In this document: piece after piece, positions 23,983-30,388 of the stretch
Layout of the letters: every line of letters starts with the position of its first letter
Numbering within the stretch: position 1 is the first letter of the stretch
Translations under genes and position numbers: made by a program
Source of the DNA: a virus
Direction: 5' to 3' (one strand)
IMG/VR virus record: IMGVR_UViG_3300012931_000896
Location: 1 to 38,561 of that record
Length of the DNA: 38,561 nucleotides
Notes under the pieces: generated by a model
The model's database searches: none
Told to the model about the DNA's origin: nothing
The model's input: only the letters and a program-made list of their open reading frames with translations

Positions 23983-24491
23983 TATGCTACTCCTTTCACC
24001 CTCATAAACACTTCATCTTTCGGCAGCGGACAATTTGGGATCCACTTTATCCCGTCCTTATGTTGCCAGCAGGATGATATCTCAATTCCCGCCATTGACA
24101 CAGCCGCGAACGTTTTAAGCCTCATTGATTTGCCGGACATGATCATGCAGCTTTCCAATGCCTTGTCCAGTTCGACAAACGGCGTCAAATCTTTCTGCCT
24201 GTGCAGCGTGACCGTCATGCCATCCACTAAAAACAGCGTGTCAATAAATGCCTTAACATCATCTGTTTTAGCGGTGTAGAGATATATAGGAGCGTCTGAT
24301 TGCGCGCGGATCTCCGACACAACTCGTTTGACCACGTCCGGCTTCAATAAAGGCTCTCCCCCGGTCAACAGGATCTCGCTATACCCTGCATAGTTTTCAC
24401 ACACCGGCAGGGCGTCCAGGTCCCAGTCTTTGTTGCAGCACTTCTGGCACCGCCGATCGCAATCGCCAAAAAGTAATAGCCGTAATTTCAT
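23982..24491 (-). CDS. Short radical-SAM / 4Fe-4S protein
   Basis: This is a 169-residue protein. The CX3CX2C cluster of radical-SAM enzymes is at Cys11, Cys15 and Cys18 (GDCDRRCQKCCNKDWDLD), and TGGEP at residues 43-47 is the usual SAM-binding motif. The rest covers about half of a TIM-type barrel and ends with NCPLPKDEVFMRV. The length is nearer to the NrdG activases of anaerobic ribonucleotide reductase (about 155-170 residues) than to full radical-SAM enzymes; the spacing does not fit QueE (CX14CX2C). No substrate can be named. A phage enzyme of this kind would work only in an anaerobic or low-oxygen host (inference). Confidence 0.75.
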   Translation of the reverse strand: MKLRLLLFGDCDRRCQKCCNKDWDLDALPVCENYAGYSEILLTGGEPLLKPDVVKRVVSEIRAQSDAPIYLYTAKTDDVKAFIDTLFLVDGMTVTLHRQKDLTPFVELDKALESCMIMSGKSMRLKTFAAVSMAGIEISSCWQHKDGIKWIPNCPLPKDEVFMRVKGVA

Positions 24492-24499
24492 AATATCCC

Positions 24500-24546
24500 G
24501 TCAATCCTGTTATGCCGCGCCGAAGCTCATGAGAGCGAAGGCGGGT
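24500..24546. repeat. GCCGAAGCTCATGAGAGCGAAGGCGGG repeat, partial
   Basis: The gap between two middle genes carries CGCCGAAGCTCATGAG and GAGCGAAGGCGGG, half of a palindromic dispersed element similar to that at 21335-21360. Confidence 0.55.
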
Positions 24547-25080
24547 CTAAAACTTTTTCCCAATCTGTGACGCCAAACTCACAATCCCGGCCTGGCGCAT
24601 ATATTCGGTAGCCGTCATTTCGTCCTCCAACCCCTGACCATCCTTGACTATCCCTGACCTTCTTTTCTCTTCTTTCTTGCTTTCCTCTTTCGCCGTCAAT
24701 CCCTCCACGCTAAGCTTCTCCGCCTTCTCTCCCAGGAGCACCTTTTTCAAATAGTTATGGTTCTTAAACCCAAACTTTTCAGCATCGACCACGGCGCGGA
24801 TCGCTGCGATGACCTTCACCCAGTCGGTCCGGTATTTCCGACCGTCATATTCAAATTCCGTCTTTGCAAACAATCCGTCTATATCCCTCAAGATCCGCAT
24901 CCTCTTTGCCTCTCCGACGCTTCCCCACTGGCTTGACCGGAAACAATCGGTATAATCGTAAACCAGGCCCCAGTTTTTTCCAAACCGCGCAGCCAAATCG
25001 ATCATTTCCTGCAGGGCCGCCTCATGCATCAGCTCTGAGAGTGCAAATTTACTATGACAAATAGGGCATCCAAGTTTCAT
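24547..25080 (-). CDS. Conserved phage zinc-finger protein, function unknown
   Basis: This is a 177-residue protein from the ATG at 25080 (MKLGCPICHSKFALSELMHE), preceded by AAGGATGAATAAGAAA. The start has one CPIC pair of a zinc ribbon. The body is helical: QEMIDLAARFGKNWGLVYDY, VKVIAAIRAVVDAEKFGFKN followed by HNYLKKVLL, then a charged linker rich in Glu and Lys, and a final AGIVSLASQIGKKF. Proteins with this layout are known in transposable phages but have no assigned role; I would guess a DNA-transaction function from the charge and zinc site. Confidence 0.65.
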   Translation of the reverse strand: MKLGCPICHSKFALSELMHEAALQEMIDLAARFGKNWGLVYDYTDCFRSSQWGSVGEAKRMRILRDIDGLFAKTEFEYDGRKYRTDWVKVIAAIRAVVDAEKFGFKNHNYLKKVLLGEKAEKLSVEGLTAKEESKKEEKRRSGIVKDGQGLEDEMTATEYMRQAGIVSLASQIGKKF

Positions 25081-25155
25081 TTTCTTATTCATCCTTCGAC
25101 GTTCAACCATTCGACCTTGCTCATGGTCGTGAGCCTGTCGAACGATGTTGGACGT
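25081..25155. repeat. Heptamer array with embedded GAGCCTGTCGAAC
   Basis: GTTC-type heptamers (TTCGACGTTCAACCATTCGA) continue over 25095-25173, interrupted by GTGAGCCTGTCGAAC, a partial copy of a second repeat family. The end of the next gene runs into it. Confidence 0.7.
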
Positions 25156-25377
25156 TCAACGTTCAATGTTCATTTTTTGACTTTCCGACATCTGAGGTTC
25201 TGTGGTTCCGAGGCTCTGTCTAAGTCGCAGCCATTCCTCAGTAGCATCCTTCAACTCCCGTCCAAAACCCTTAAACATATCCGTCGCAACTTCAACCGCA
25301 ATCCAGCCGAAACACAAACACAGCAACGGCCCCAGCCATATCCAATTGTCAGAAATCCCGATCATAATTTTTTCCAT
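25156..25377 (-). CDS. Small membrane protein of the middle region
   Basis: This is a 73-residue protein with one clear membrane helix (about residues 12-31, WIWLGPLLCLCFGWIAVEVA), followed by a charged helical tail (FKGFGRELKDATEEWLRLRQ). The C-terminal residues TEPQMSESQKMNIER come from two dispersed repeat types, so the native protein was probably shorter. A holin-like or inner-membrane function is possible; it precedes no known partner except the nearby 3D-domain protein. Confidence 0.55.
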   Translation of the reverse strand: MEKIMIGISDNWIWLGPLLCLCFGWIAVEVATDMFKGFGRELKDATEEWLRLRQSLGTTEPQMSESQKMNIER

Positions 25378-25390
25378 TCCATCCTCCGTC

Positions 25391-25472
25391 GTAGGGGCAA
25401 CCCTTGCGGTTGCCCTTTCTTGCGGTTGACATGAATCCTCTTTATACGGGCGCCCGCAAGGAGCGCCCCTAC
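25391..25472. repeat. GTAGGGGC / GCGCCCCTAC inverted-repeat element
   Basis: GTAGGGGC at 25391-25398 faces GCGCCCCTAC at 25463-25472, with internal copies of GGGCAACC(C)TTGCGGTTGCC and GGGCGCCCGCAAGGAGCGCC. The right arm supplies the TAG stop of the 3D-domain gene. Elements with this layout are scattered in many environmental genomes (general knowledge). It fills the gap between the two genes. Confidence 0.75.
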
Positions 25473-25936
25473 ATTATCAACACCGCCCTAACCACACCCC
25501 GGCCAAATTTAACCGCCTCACGCCGGGACCCCATAAACATATCAATGCTCTCCGTGTGTCTCTCCGCCATCAGATCTCCGATGGTAAACACCCCATGCCC
25601 GGCGATATAAACCTTTTTGCCAAACGTCCACCCATCATCAAACAAATCCCGCGACACAGCCACCGTACCGGCCCGTGGCCGCGTCATCATAGCCGTCTGA
25701 TGCGGCGATCCGTCGCATTCACTGGCCGATGCCGTATAGGCCGTGATAGTCACGTCCCGCTTGTATGTACGATCAAGCAACCCCTCAATCTCACCAATAT
25801 AAGCCGCCTGACGGCTGATAAGCCCCTCCTGCAGGTTAATAACCTTCCTCTGGATACCGATAGTCTCGCCCTGGCGGAACACTCCCTGCGCCAGAATCAG
25901 CAACACAATAATCAGTATCCAGTTGATGATTTTCAT
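25469..25936 (-). CDS. Membrane-anchored 3D-domain protein (probable lytic transglycosylase-like)
   Basis: This is a 155-residue protein. An N-terminal membrane helix (about residues 5-20, NWILIIVLLILAQGVF) is followed by a short coiled stretch and then the 3D domain: VTITAYTASASECDGSP (Asp75), GTVAVSRDLFDDGWTFGKKV, FTIGDLM (Asp121) and ESIDMFMGSRREAVKFGRG (Asp132). The three conserved aspartates are those of MltA/Sps-type 3D proteins, which cut or bind peptidoglycan. In a phage it could help release or entry through the wall. It lies away from the main lysis genes, in the middle operon. Confidence 0.78.
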   Translation of the reverse strand: MKIINWILIIVLLILAQGVFRQGETIGIQRKVINLQEGLISRQAAYIGEIEGLLDRTYKRDVTITAYTASASECDGSPHQTAMMTRPRAGTVAVSRDLFDDGWTFGKKVYIAGHGVFTIGDLMAERHTESIDMFMGSRREAVKFGRGVVRAVLIM

Positions 25937-25941
25937 CTACC

Positions 25942-26766
25942 TTAAATCCCCTTATCTCGGAGGACAGTCTTTTCTTTCGCCCAGGTTTTAACCTGGAGCT
26001 TTGATAATGCCCGCACACTAGGCTTTAGTTCGTCCGGTATCTCCCTGTAACCATGCTGATTTAAGTTGAGCAATTCAGCCCGCGAGATCAGCATGAGATT
26101 TTCGTCTTCACAGCAGGTTTGATCGCTATTGATAAACGCCACGACCATACCCTTCGGCACTGGTCCGTGCGCTTGCTCCCATACATGCACATGCTTAAGT
26201 TTGTAACGGGTCGTGAATCCGGTATATGGATCGCGTTCGGCGACTTTTATATAAATAAACCCATTGGCATCTACTCTCTCCGACCCGACCGGCTTCCGGT
26301 TTGGAGGATTATTCCCTTTTTTAAAGCTACCCTTATTCGCAGAGGTCAAGCCTTGTCCCTTTGTGCCTCCGTTCCAGGGTTTATGCCCCTGAGGAAATCG
26401 ACCGGTAAGGCCGGAGGTGATGCTCCGATTGCTTACAAATGTTTTCATCTGTTGCCGTGTCCTGGCGATCCCATATCGGGCATTAAAAATATCGGTCATC
26501 TCCTCAACGCTTCGGCCAGTGTAATTTTCCTTGATGAAATTTATCTGTTCCTCAGTAAAAAGCCGAATTCTATTTATGAATCGATCGGCAACCTTTCTTC
26601 CGCATCTGATTTTATTATTTGACAATGCCGAATGAATTGCCGTTTCGGTTTTCGCCGTTTGGAACCAACTATTGAACGCTTCCGTGAGGCGGTGGACATT
26701 CATGAATTGATAGCCTCTTCGCAAAAACTCAAGTTGCTCGGCTGTATATTTATTTTTTCGGCTCAT
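25942..26766 (-). CDS. HNH homing-type endonuclease
   Basis: This is a 274-residue protein from the ATG at 26766 (AAGGATCTGGCT precedes it). The N-terminal part has two helix-turn-helix-like segments (YTAEQLEFLRRGYQFMNVHR; TEEQINFIKENYTGRSVEEM) that bind DNA. A basic linker (GTKGQGLTSANKGSFKKGNN) leads to the HNH nuclease: LKHVHVWEQAHGPVPKGMVV, FINSDQTCCEDENLMLISR, ELLNLN. Normal HNH enzymes of this type have Asn and His in places that here read Ser, Asp and Cys (FINSDQTCCEDENL), so activity is plausible but not sure. It may be a mobile endonuclease gene in the phage. Confidence 0.85.
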   Translation of the reverse strand: MSRKNKYTAEQLEFLRRGYQFMNVHRLTEAFNSWFQTAKTETAIHSALSNNKIRCGRKVADRFINRIRLFTEEQINFIKENYTGRSVEEMTDIFNARYGIARTRQQMKTFVSNRSITSGLTGRFPQGHKPWNGGTKGQGLTSANKGSFKKGNNPPNRKPVGSERVDANGFIYIKVAERDPYTGFTTRYKLKHVHVWEQAHGPVPKGMVVAFINSDQTCCEDENLMLISRAELLNLNQHGYREIPDELKPSVRALSKLQVKTWAKEKTVLRDKGI

Positions 26767-27184
26767 AGCCAGATCCTTCAAGCCCCAGCATTTTTACAGG
26801 ATTTTTAATAAGATTTTTTTTAACAGCTACCTGAGCATCCAATGCCAGTCGGGCATTAAAGATAATTTGAGTTGCCAGATTGCTCACTGCTTTGGCGCGG
26901 TTTATTTCCTCTTTTAATGCCTCTCCAGCAAGAGCTTTATTTGTTAAGCGGTCCATCTCAGCAAACAAATGATCGTTCAGATCGATCAGTTTATTATTCA
27001 TTTTAGCCCCTCCTTGTGCTCCTTTCGGCAAATAATCACGATCTGTTTCTATTATATGGGTATGCAGTCCCTCGGCATCTGTCTCAATTTCGTCGCATCC
27101 ATCGCATTTGAGTTTTTTGCCGTCGAACACTGCTTTAGCCAAACAATCCTCATATTTTATGCAATCCGGGTTTCTCATTTTCAT
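26750..27184 (-). CDS. Cys-rich segment fused to a conserved phage helical protein
   Basis: The reading frame codes for 144 residues that seem to be two proteins. Residues 1-60 carry a zinc-type Cys cluster (NPDCIKYEDCLAKAVFDGKK then LKCDGCDEIET). Residues 62-144 (MNNKLIDLNDHLFAEMDRLT, GEALKEEINRAKAVSNLATQ, IIFNARLALDAQ) are a common phage protein that normally stands alone. The internal ATG at 27001 is preceded by AAGGAGGGGCTAAA, so the second protein can be made by itself. The junction LPKGAQGGAK is exactly this ribosome site read as protein. The two genes have probably been fused by loss of a stop codon. Confidence 0.68.
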   Translation of the reverse strand: MKMRNPDCIKYEDCLAKAVFDGKKLKCDGCDEIETDAEGLHTHIIETDRDYLPKGAQGGAKMNNKLIDLNDHLFAEMDRLTNKALAGEALKEEINRAKAVSNLATQIIFNARLALDAQVAVKKNLIKNPVKMLGLEGSGYEPKK

Positions 27185-27189
27185 TCATT

Positions 27190-27226
27190 CAAAATTCGAT
27201 GTTGGATGTTCGATGTTCAATGTTCA
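27190..27226. repeat. GTTC-type heptamer array
   Basis: Units such as TTCGATGTTGGATGTTCGA run between two genes; this array supplies the last codons of the gene at 27224. The array lies right before the ATG region of the gene at 26750-27184. Confidence 0.75.
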
Positions 27227-27550
27227 CCAAACGTTTTCAGTTAACCACTTCACCGCCTCTTCATAAGCCTCCTCAAACCCTTGCCCCACGCGCTTATACA
27301 ATGCCCGCTGCATATCGCCAGGCAGCGCCTTAAAACACCTGAAACAAAAGGCTTTCCCTGATTGCTTTCCCCTATCACACGCACACTCATTGCTCTGGAG
27401 AATCCGGACATAATCATTTTTAGGTGGATCCACATTGCGAACAACCGCCTTCTGACATTTCAAAATCTCATGAAATGGCAGGCAGCAGTTATCCGGCTCC
27501 CCCGCATCATAATCCCGACATCCACTATTTACGCATTTGATCAAGCCCAT
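27224..27550 (-). CDS. Cys-rich zinc-binding phage protein
   Basis: This is a 108-residue protein from the ATG at 27550 (MGLIKCVNSGCRDYDAGEPD). It has at least two Cys pairs (CVNSGC, NCCLPFHEILKC) and a second set, CACDRGKQSGKAFCFRC, followed by the helical LPGDMQRALYKRVGQGFEEA and YEEAVKWL. Such proteins occur in the GemA neighbourhood of Mu-like phages. A zinc-stabilised DNA- or RNA-binding protein is likely; no function is established. Confidence 0.65.
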   Translation of the reverse strand: MGLIKCVNSGCRDYDAGEPDNCCLPFHEILKCQKAVVRNVDPPKNDYVRILQSNECACDRGKQSGKAFCFRCFKALPGDMQRALYKRVGQGFEEAYEEAVKWLTENVW

Positions 27551-27625
27551 CCTTAACCCCTTTAAACAACCCTTTTCGAATTTCCTGTGCAATAGCCTTG
27601 CTCCAATTCCTTGCTATGCATCTAC

Positions 27626-27703
27626 TTATAAGAGCAACCCAAGACATAGGTAATATCCATATGCCAATCCAATTAAAAACCATTGAATTTCAAATCTATT
27701 CAT
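27626..27703 (-). CDS. 25-residue membrane peptide coupled to the ASCH gene
   Basis: The peptide MNRFEIQWFLIGLAYGYYLC plus LGLLL is almost all membrane helix. Its ATG overlaps the TGA of the ASCH gene, and the same GAGGTGATC serves as ribosome site. It ends with TAA well before the next gene. The coupling and hydrophobic content argue that it is real. It could be a tiny toxin-like, holin-like or exclusion peptide (inference only). Confidence 0.5.
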   Translation of the reverse strand: MNRFEIQWFLIGLAYGYYLCLGLLL

Positions 27704-28143
27704 CTGATCACCTCTTTAGACACATAGAATATTCCCTGATGGCCTTTGCATGGAATCGGTTTTTCAAATTTCTTGATAGCCGATAAATACAAACCCCATA
27801 AGCCTGGAACGCTGCAATCACACAAAGCATATTGAGAGTCATGCTCATCCAATTCACCCATGTAATATACACGGGCGGTACCGACGATCGACGGCTCCAA
27901 CTCATCCATAAGGATCGTTTGATTGACCTGATGTTCCGTCAAATATTTTTTGGCAATACTAAGCGCTTTCATGTCCCATTTCCGAGCCGCATGAATGCAT
28001 ATCTCTTTTCCCAACAGAGGCAAGAATCTCCGATGCGTCCGCGTTTCAATCGGTTTCCATCCCAAAGCAACCCACTGCGCCCACGGCTGCCATAAGCTGA
28101 TAGCCGGAATCATTCCTTCATGTTTTTCTTGCTGTTCTCTCAA
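27700..28143 (-). CDS. ASCH-domain protein
   Basis: This is a 147-residue protein (TTG start at 28143; an ATG at 28113 is the alternative). IPAISLWQPWAQWVALGWKP followed by IETRTH is the ASCH opening, with IHAARKWD, IVGTARVYYMGELDE and GLYLSAIKKFEKPIPCKGHQ filling the PUA-like beta-barrel. ASCH proteins bind nucleic acids or modified bases, and some cleave RNA or amidate nucleosides. In phages they are common but little studied. It lies between GemA and the small membrane peptide. Confidence 0.85.
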   Translation of the reverse strand: MREQQEKHEGMIPAISLWQPWAQWVALGWKPIETRTHRRFLPLLGKEICIHAARKWDMKALSIAKKYLTEHQVNQTILMDELEPSIVGTARVYYMGELDEHDSQYALCDCSVPGLWGLYLSAIKKFEKPIPCKGHQGIFYVSKEVIR

Positions 28144-28155
28144 CTTCTCACCCTC

Positions 28156-28701
28156 TCACCTTCTGACACTCTGAGGTTCTGACCTCCGGTAGTATTGGCC
28201 GCACCCCTTACTCTCCGCTTTCCGCTTAACCGCTATAACCAGCCGCCTCAATTCCTCATCCTTCAGCCATCGCGGATCATCTTTATTAAACATCTTAAAA
28301 CACAGGCCCCTCAAGGTTTTCGGCTGATAACCCATCTCCGCCCAAATAGCATAAGCCATGCGGACCTGAGTGTCATCCTCCACGCGGAATTCATACTCGA
28401 TATCCTGATCACCTTTTTTCCAGTCCCGGATATTCACCGGCACCGAAGGAGAAAATATTTTCATTCCCTTTTTCTGAAAATGATTTATGAGTCTTTGCCT
28501 TTCTCCTAATGTCAGATCACTAATGCCGTTGATTTCACCTTGCACCTTGCGCCCTGAGCCTTGCGCCACTTCATGAATCAGGGATAACCACACTTCTTTA
28601 TTTTCAGTGTAGGGCAGCCCTGAGTCATGAAACGCCTTGTGTATCAAGGTATTTTGCGCTTTATATATGTCGCTCGCCTTTCGATGTTGTACCTGTGTCA
28701 T
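28156..28701 (-). CDS. GemA-like protein (Mu gp16, DUF1018)
   Basis: This is a 181-residue protein. HRKASDIYKAQNTLIHKAF near the start is shared with the truncated neighbour, followed by ISDLTLGERQRLINHFQKKG, IFSPSVPVNIRDWKKGD and QVRMAYAIWAEMGYQPKTLR, with a later LKDEELRRLVIAVKRKAESK. These match Mu GemA (DUF1018), which alters host gene expression and DNA topology. A short Gln/Gly insert (VAQGSGRKVQGE) is encoded by a CCTTGCGCCCTGAGCC-type repeat. The ATG at 28701 has no strong ribosome site. Confidence 0.85.
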   Translation of the reverse strand: MTQVQHRKASDIYKAQNTLIHKAFHDSGLPYTENKEVWLSLIHEVAQGSGRKVQGEINGISDLTLGERQRLINHFQKKGMKIFSPSVPVNIRDWKKGDQDIEYEFRVEDDTQVRMAYAIWAEMGYQPKTLRGLCFKMFNKDDPRWLKDEELRRLVIAVKRKAESKGCGQYYRRSEPQSVRR

Positions 28702-28709
28702 AATTTTTC

Positions 28710-28952
28710 TCAATCTACTTGCAAATTTTCATTGCCGTTTTCTTGATTCGATGTTGAATGTTCAACGTTCGATGTTGGACGTTGTCCCCCTCTGGAGGGG
28801 GCAGGGGGAGGTTGTAGTAACTGATTTATCAGTTCCAGCCATACCTCCTTGTTGTCTTCATAAGACAAGCCCGACAAGCTGAAAGCCTTGTGTATCAAGG
28901 TGTTTTGCGCCTTATAAATGTCACTGGCTTTACGATGTTCCGTTTTTAGCAT
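28710..28952 (-). pseudogene. Truncated second copy of gemA
   Basis: This 80-residue reading frame opens MLKTEHRKASDIYKAQNTLI and goes on HKAFSLSGLSYEDNKEVWLE LIN, aligned to the first 45 residues of the GemA protein. After LINQLLQ the homology stops: the rest (PPPAPSRGGQRPTSNVEHST, then SNQENGNE) is a CCCCCTCTGGAGGGGGCAGG element and a heptamer array read in frame. The copy has lost the central and C-terminal parts of GemA. It is either a dead remnant or a truncated protein. Confidence 0.8.
28744..28815. repeat. Heptamer array plus GGAGGGGGCAGGGGGAGG palindrome in the gemA remnant
   Basis: GTTC-type heptamers (28744-28783) are joined to CCCCCTCTGGAGGGGGCAGG (about 28785-28804), a C/G-rich inverted element. 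Together they occupy the place where the gemA copy is broken. Confidence 0.7.
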
Positions 28953-29004
28953 TAATCTTATCCGTCCGTGGTTGTCTGTGTTAGTCTGTGGCTTATTTCT
29001 CAAA

Positions 29005-29526
29005 CTACTTGCAATTTCTTTCCTCAAGCGAAGCGCTCTTTCCCTCCTCCTTGATTTCCCACGAGAACACTTCTTTCCTCTTTCGTTCCGTCCCCACCAG
29101 GGCAAGCTTTTCCTTCGACCATTTATCCAATGCGTCCCAATCTACGCTCTCCACAACCTTCACTGCCTCAGTAAAGCCGTGTTCTTTTAAATTCTCTAAA
29201 ACCCATTTCGCCTTTCTGACACGCTCCTCAATGGTAAACAACAGCGACCCATGTTCAACCTCAACCCGTTCCTCGCCGTCAAATATCAACCCAGAATTCT
29301 TTTTCATGAGGGCAACAAGATCCTTTTCCAGACACTTCAAATCTTCCGTGGCCCCAGCAATTTGCGTCTCGAAATCCTTTGTAATCTCTTCAATTTTCTG
29401 GCCCATCACCACGGTATGACCTTTAATGCAATCCTCCCGGAATGAGATCTCCGACAGCAGATCATCCGCATAGTTAAGCAGGACCGCTTTCTCAGTTGGT
29501 ATTATTTGCTTTTTAGTCTTTTTCAT
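29005..29526 (-). CDS. Host-nuclease inhibitor Gam-like
   Basis: This is a 173-residue protein from the ATG at 29526 (AAGGAATAAA precedes it). It has the Mu Gam layout: an N-terminal long helix pair (LNYADDLLSEISFREDCIKG, VVMGQKIEEITKDFETQIAG), then a small beta part (SGLIFDGEERVEVEHGSLLF) and VLENLKEHGFTEAVKVVESV. Gam binds linear DNA ends and shields them from RecBCD; it is a Ku relative. The last residues (GKSASLEERNCK) are encoded by a CTCAAGCGAAGCGCTC repeat. It lies upstream of GemA, as in Mu. Confidence 0.85.
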   Translation of the reverse strand: MKKTKKQIIPTEKAVLLNYADDLLSEISFREDCIKGHTVVMGQKIEEITKDFETQIAGATEDLKCLEKDLVALMKKNSGLIFDGEERVEVEHGSLLFTIEERVRKAKWVLENLKEHGFTEAVKVVESVDWDALDKWSKEKLALVGTERKRKEVFSWEIKEEGKSASLEERNCK

Positions 29527-29548
29527 TTTATTCCTTCTACCTTTTCCC

Positions 29549-29626
29549 TCAAGCGAAGCGCTCCTCAAGCCCCGTAAGGGGCGCTCCCTTTCTCCTCAAG
29601 CGCAGCGCTCCCTTGCAAATTCAAAC
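29549..29626. repeat. Tandem CTCAAGCGAAGCGCTCC cluster
   Basis: Three related words stand in line: CTCAAGCGAAGCGCTCC, CTCAAGCCCCGTAAGGGGCG and CTCAAGCGCAGCGCTCCC. Each is a palindrome with a different centre. They supply the C-terminal tail of the gene at 29565-29993 (GSAALEEKGSAPYGA). Confidence 0.8.
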
Positions 29627-29993
29627 TCATCTGCCCCAAAAGCTCCGGCAAAGCAATGTGTTGCAGAGCCGCTATTTTCCTGCCTTTGCGCATGATTTCG
29701 CTTTTAAGGACATCACAATAAGCATTCAGTTCCGTGCCCGTTGCAGCCAGCCAGTACCCGCCATTGACACGCGACCGCGACGAACAAATGCGAGTCCCTT
29801 CATGTTGCAGTTCATCCACAAGGATGCGGATAAACTTTGTATCATTGATCCTATTGGCATATCCTTCCTGGAGAACCAGCTCAAAAAGCTCTCCCATGCC
29901 GATCTTGCGAGACGGCCCGACATGGTCCATTAAAATACTCTTAAGCCGCGACTTCAATTCCTTCCGTTCCTCAAGACTGCATTTGTTTTTCAT
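29565..29993 (-). CDS. Hypothetical early protein with helix-turn-helix character
   Basis: This is a 142-residue protein from the ATG at 29993, preceded by AAGGAGGACAATC. The first 80 residues are helical (ERKELKSRLKSILMDHVGPS; MGELFELVLQEGYANRINDT; KFIRILVDELQHEGTRICSS) and look like a winged-helix domain; SRVNGGYWLAATGTELNAYC follows as its wing, then a helical stretch. The last 15 residues are repeat-derived. Similar proteins lie near gam in Mu relatives and may be DNA-binding. The function is unknown. Confidence 0.65.
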   Translation of the reverse strand: MKNKCSLEERKELKSRLKSILMDHVGPSRKIGMGELFELVLQEGYANRINDTKFIRILVDELQHEGTRICSSRSRVNGGYWLAATGTELNAYCDVLKSEIMRKGRKIAALQHIALPELLGQMSLNLQGSAALEEKGSAPYGA

Positions 29994-30009
29994 GATTGTC
30001 CTCCTTGAA

Positions 30010-30053
30010 TTTTCATTCAATATTGGATGTTGAGCGTTCGATGTTGGATGTTC
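30010..30053. repeat. GTTC-type heptamer array
   Basis: Heptamers continue into the end of the gene 30017-30283, writing its last residues NIQHRTLNIQY and the TGA. Confidence 0.75.
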
Positions 30054-30283
30054 ACTCCTTTTCCCCTCACGCTCTCACGCCTCACGTTCTCACGTTTTAA
30101 TTTCTTCACCAGCTTCACAAACTGCGTAGTCCGATGCCACATCCCGCAAAACCTGCATTGATAAACCGTCTGACCGGGACACCGAGCCGCCTCCTCGGAT
30201 TCAAACGCCACCTTTCTCAGGCAGGATCTCCGCCGCCTCAATTCCAATTGCGCCTGTTCAGATTGTGCAGCGTATTTGTTCAT
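30017..30283 (-). CDS. Small Cys/His early protein
   Basis: This is an 88-residue protein from the ATG at 30283 (another ATG lies five codons upstream). The centre contains CPGQTVYQCRFCGMWHRTTQ, a zinc-knuckle-like group. The first half is basic (ELRRRRSCLRKVAFESEEAA), which fits nucleic-acid binding. The C-terminal residues are made from a heptamer array, so the native end was probably around VKLVKKLKRE. The function is unknown. Confidence 0.6.
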   Translation of the reverse strand: MNKYAAQSEQAQLELRRRRSCLRKVAFESEEAARCPGQTVYQCRFCGMWHRTTQFVKLVKKLKRENVRRESVRGKGVNIQHRTLNIQY

Positions 30284-30298
30284 CCCTTCGCCTTTCAT

Positions 30299-30388
30299 TC
30301 ATAATTCAATGTTCGACGTTGAATGTTCGATGTTCATCTTTCTTTAGCCTTTATTCTTGTCCCCTGAGCCTGTCGAAGGGAGTTCCTT
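30299..30388. repeat. Heptamer array and CCTGAGCCTGTCGAAGGG copy
   Basis: This 90-base gap has no gene. It has a heptamer array at 30300-30336 and CCCCTGAGCCTGTCGAAGGG at 30361-30380, next to the stop of the 30389 gene. Confidence 0.75.

Noticed and set aside
23982-24491. Assignment of the radical-SAM protein as QueE (7-deazaguanine pathway)
   Set aside because: The cluster is CX3CX2C, not the CX14CX2C of QueE, the protein is too short, and no other queuosine-type gene is nearby.
27598-27786. Plus-strand frame of 62 codons across the end of the ASCH gene
   Set aside because: It is opposite the ASCH gene and the coupled membrane peptide and has no ribosome site.
28744-30336. Heptamer arrays as a possible CRISPR array
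   Set aside because: The units are 7 bp, degenerate and contiguous with no spacers; no cas genes are near.
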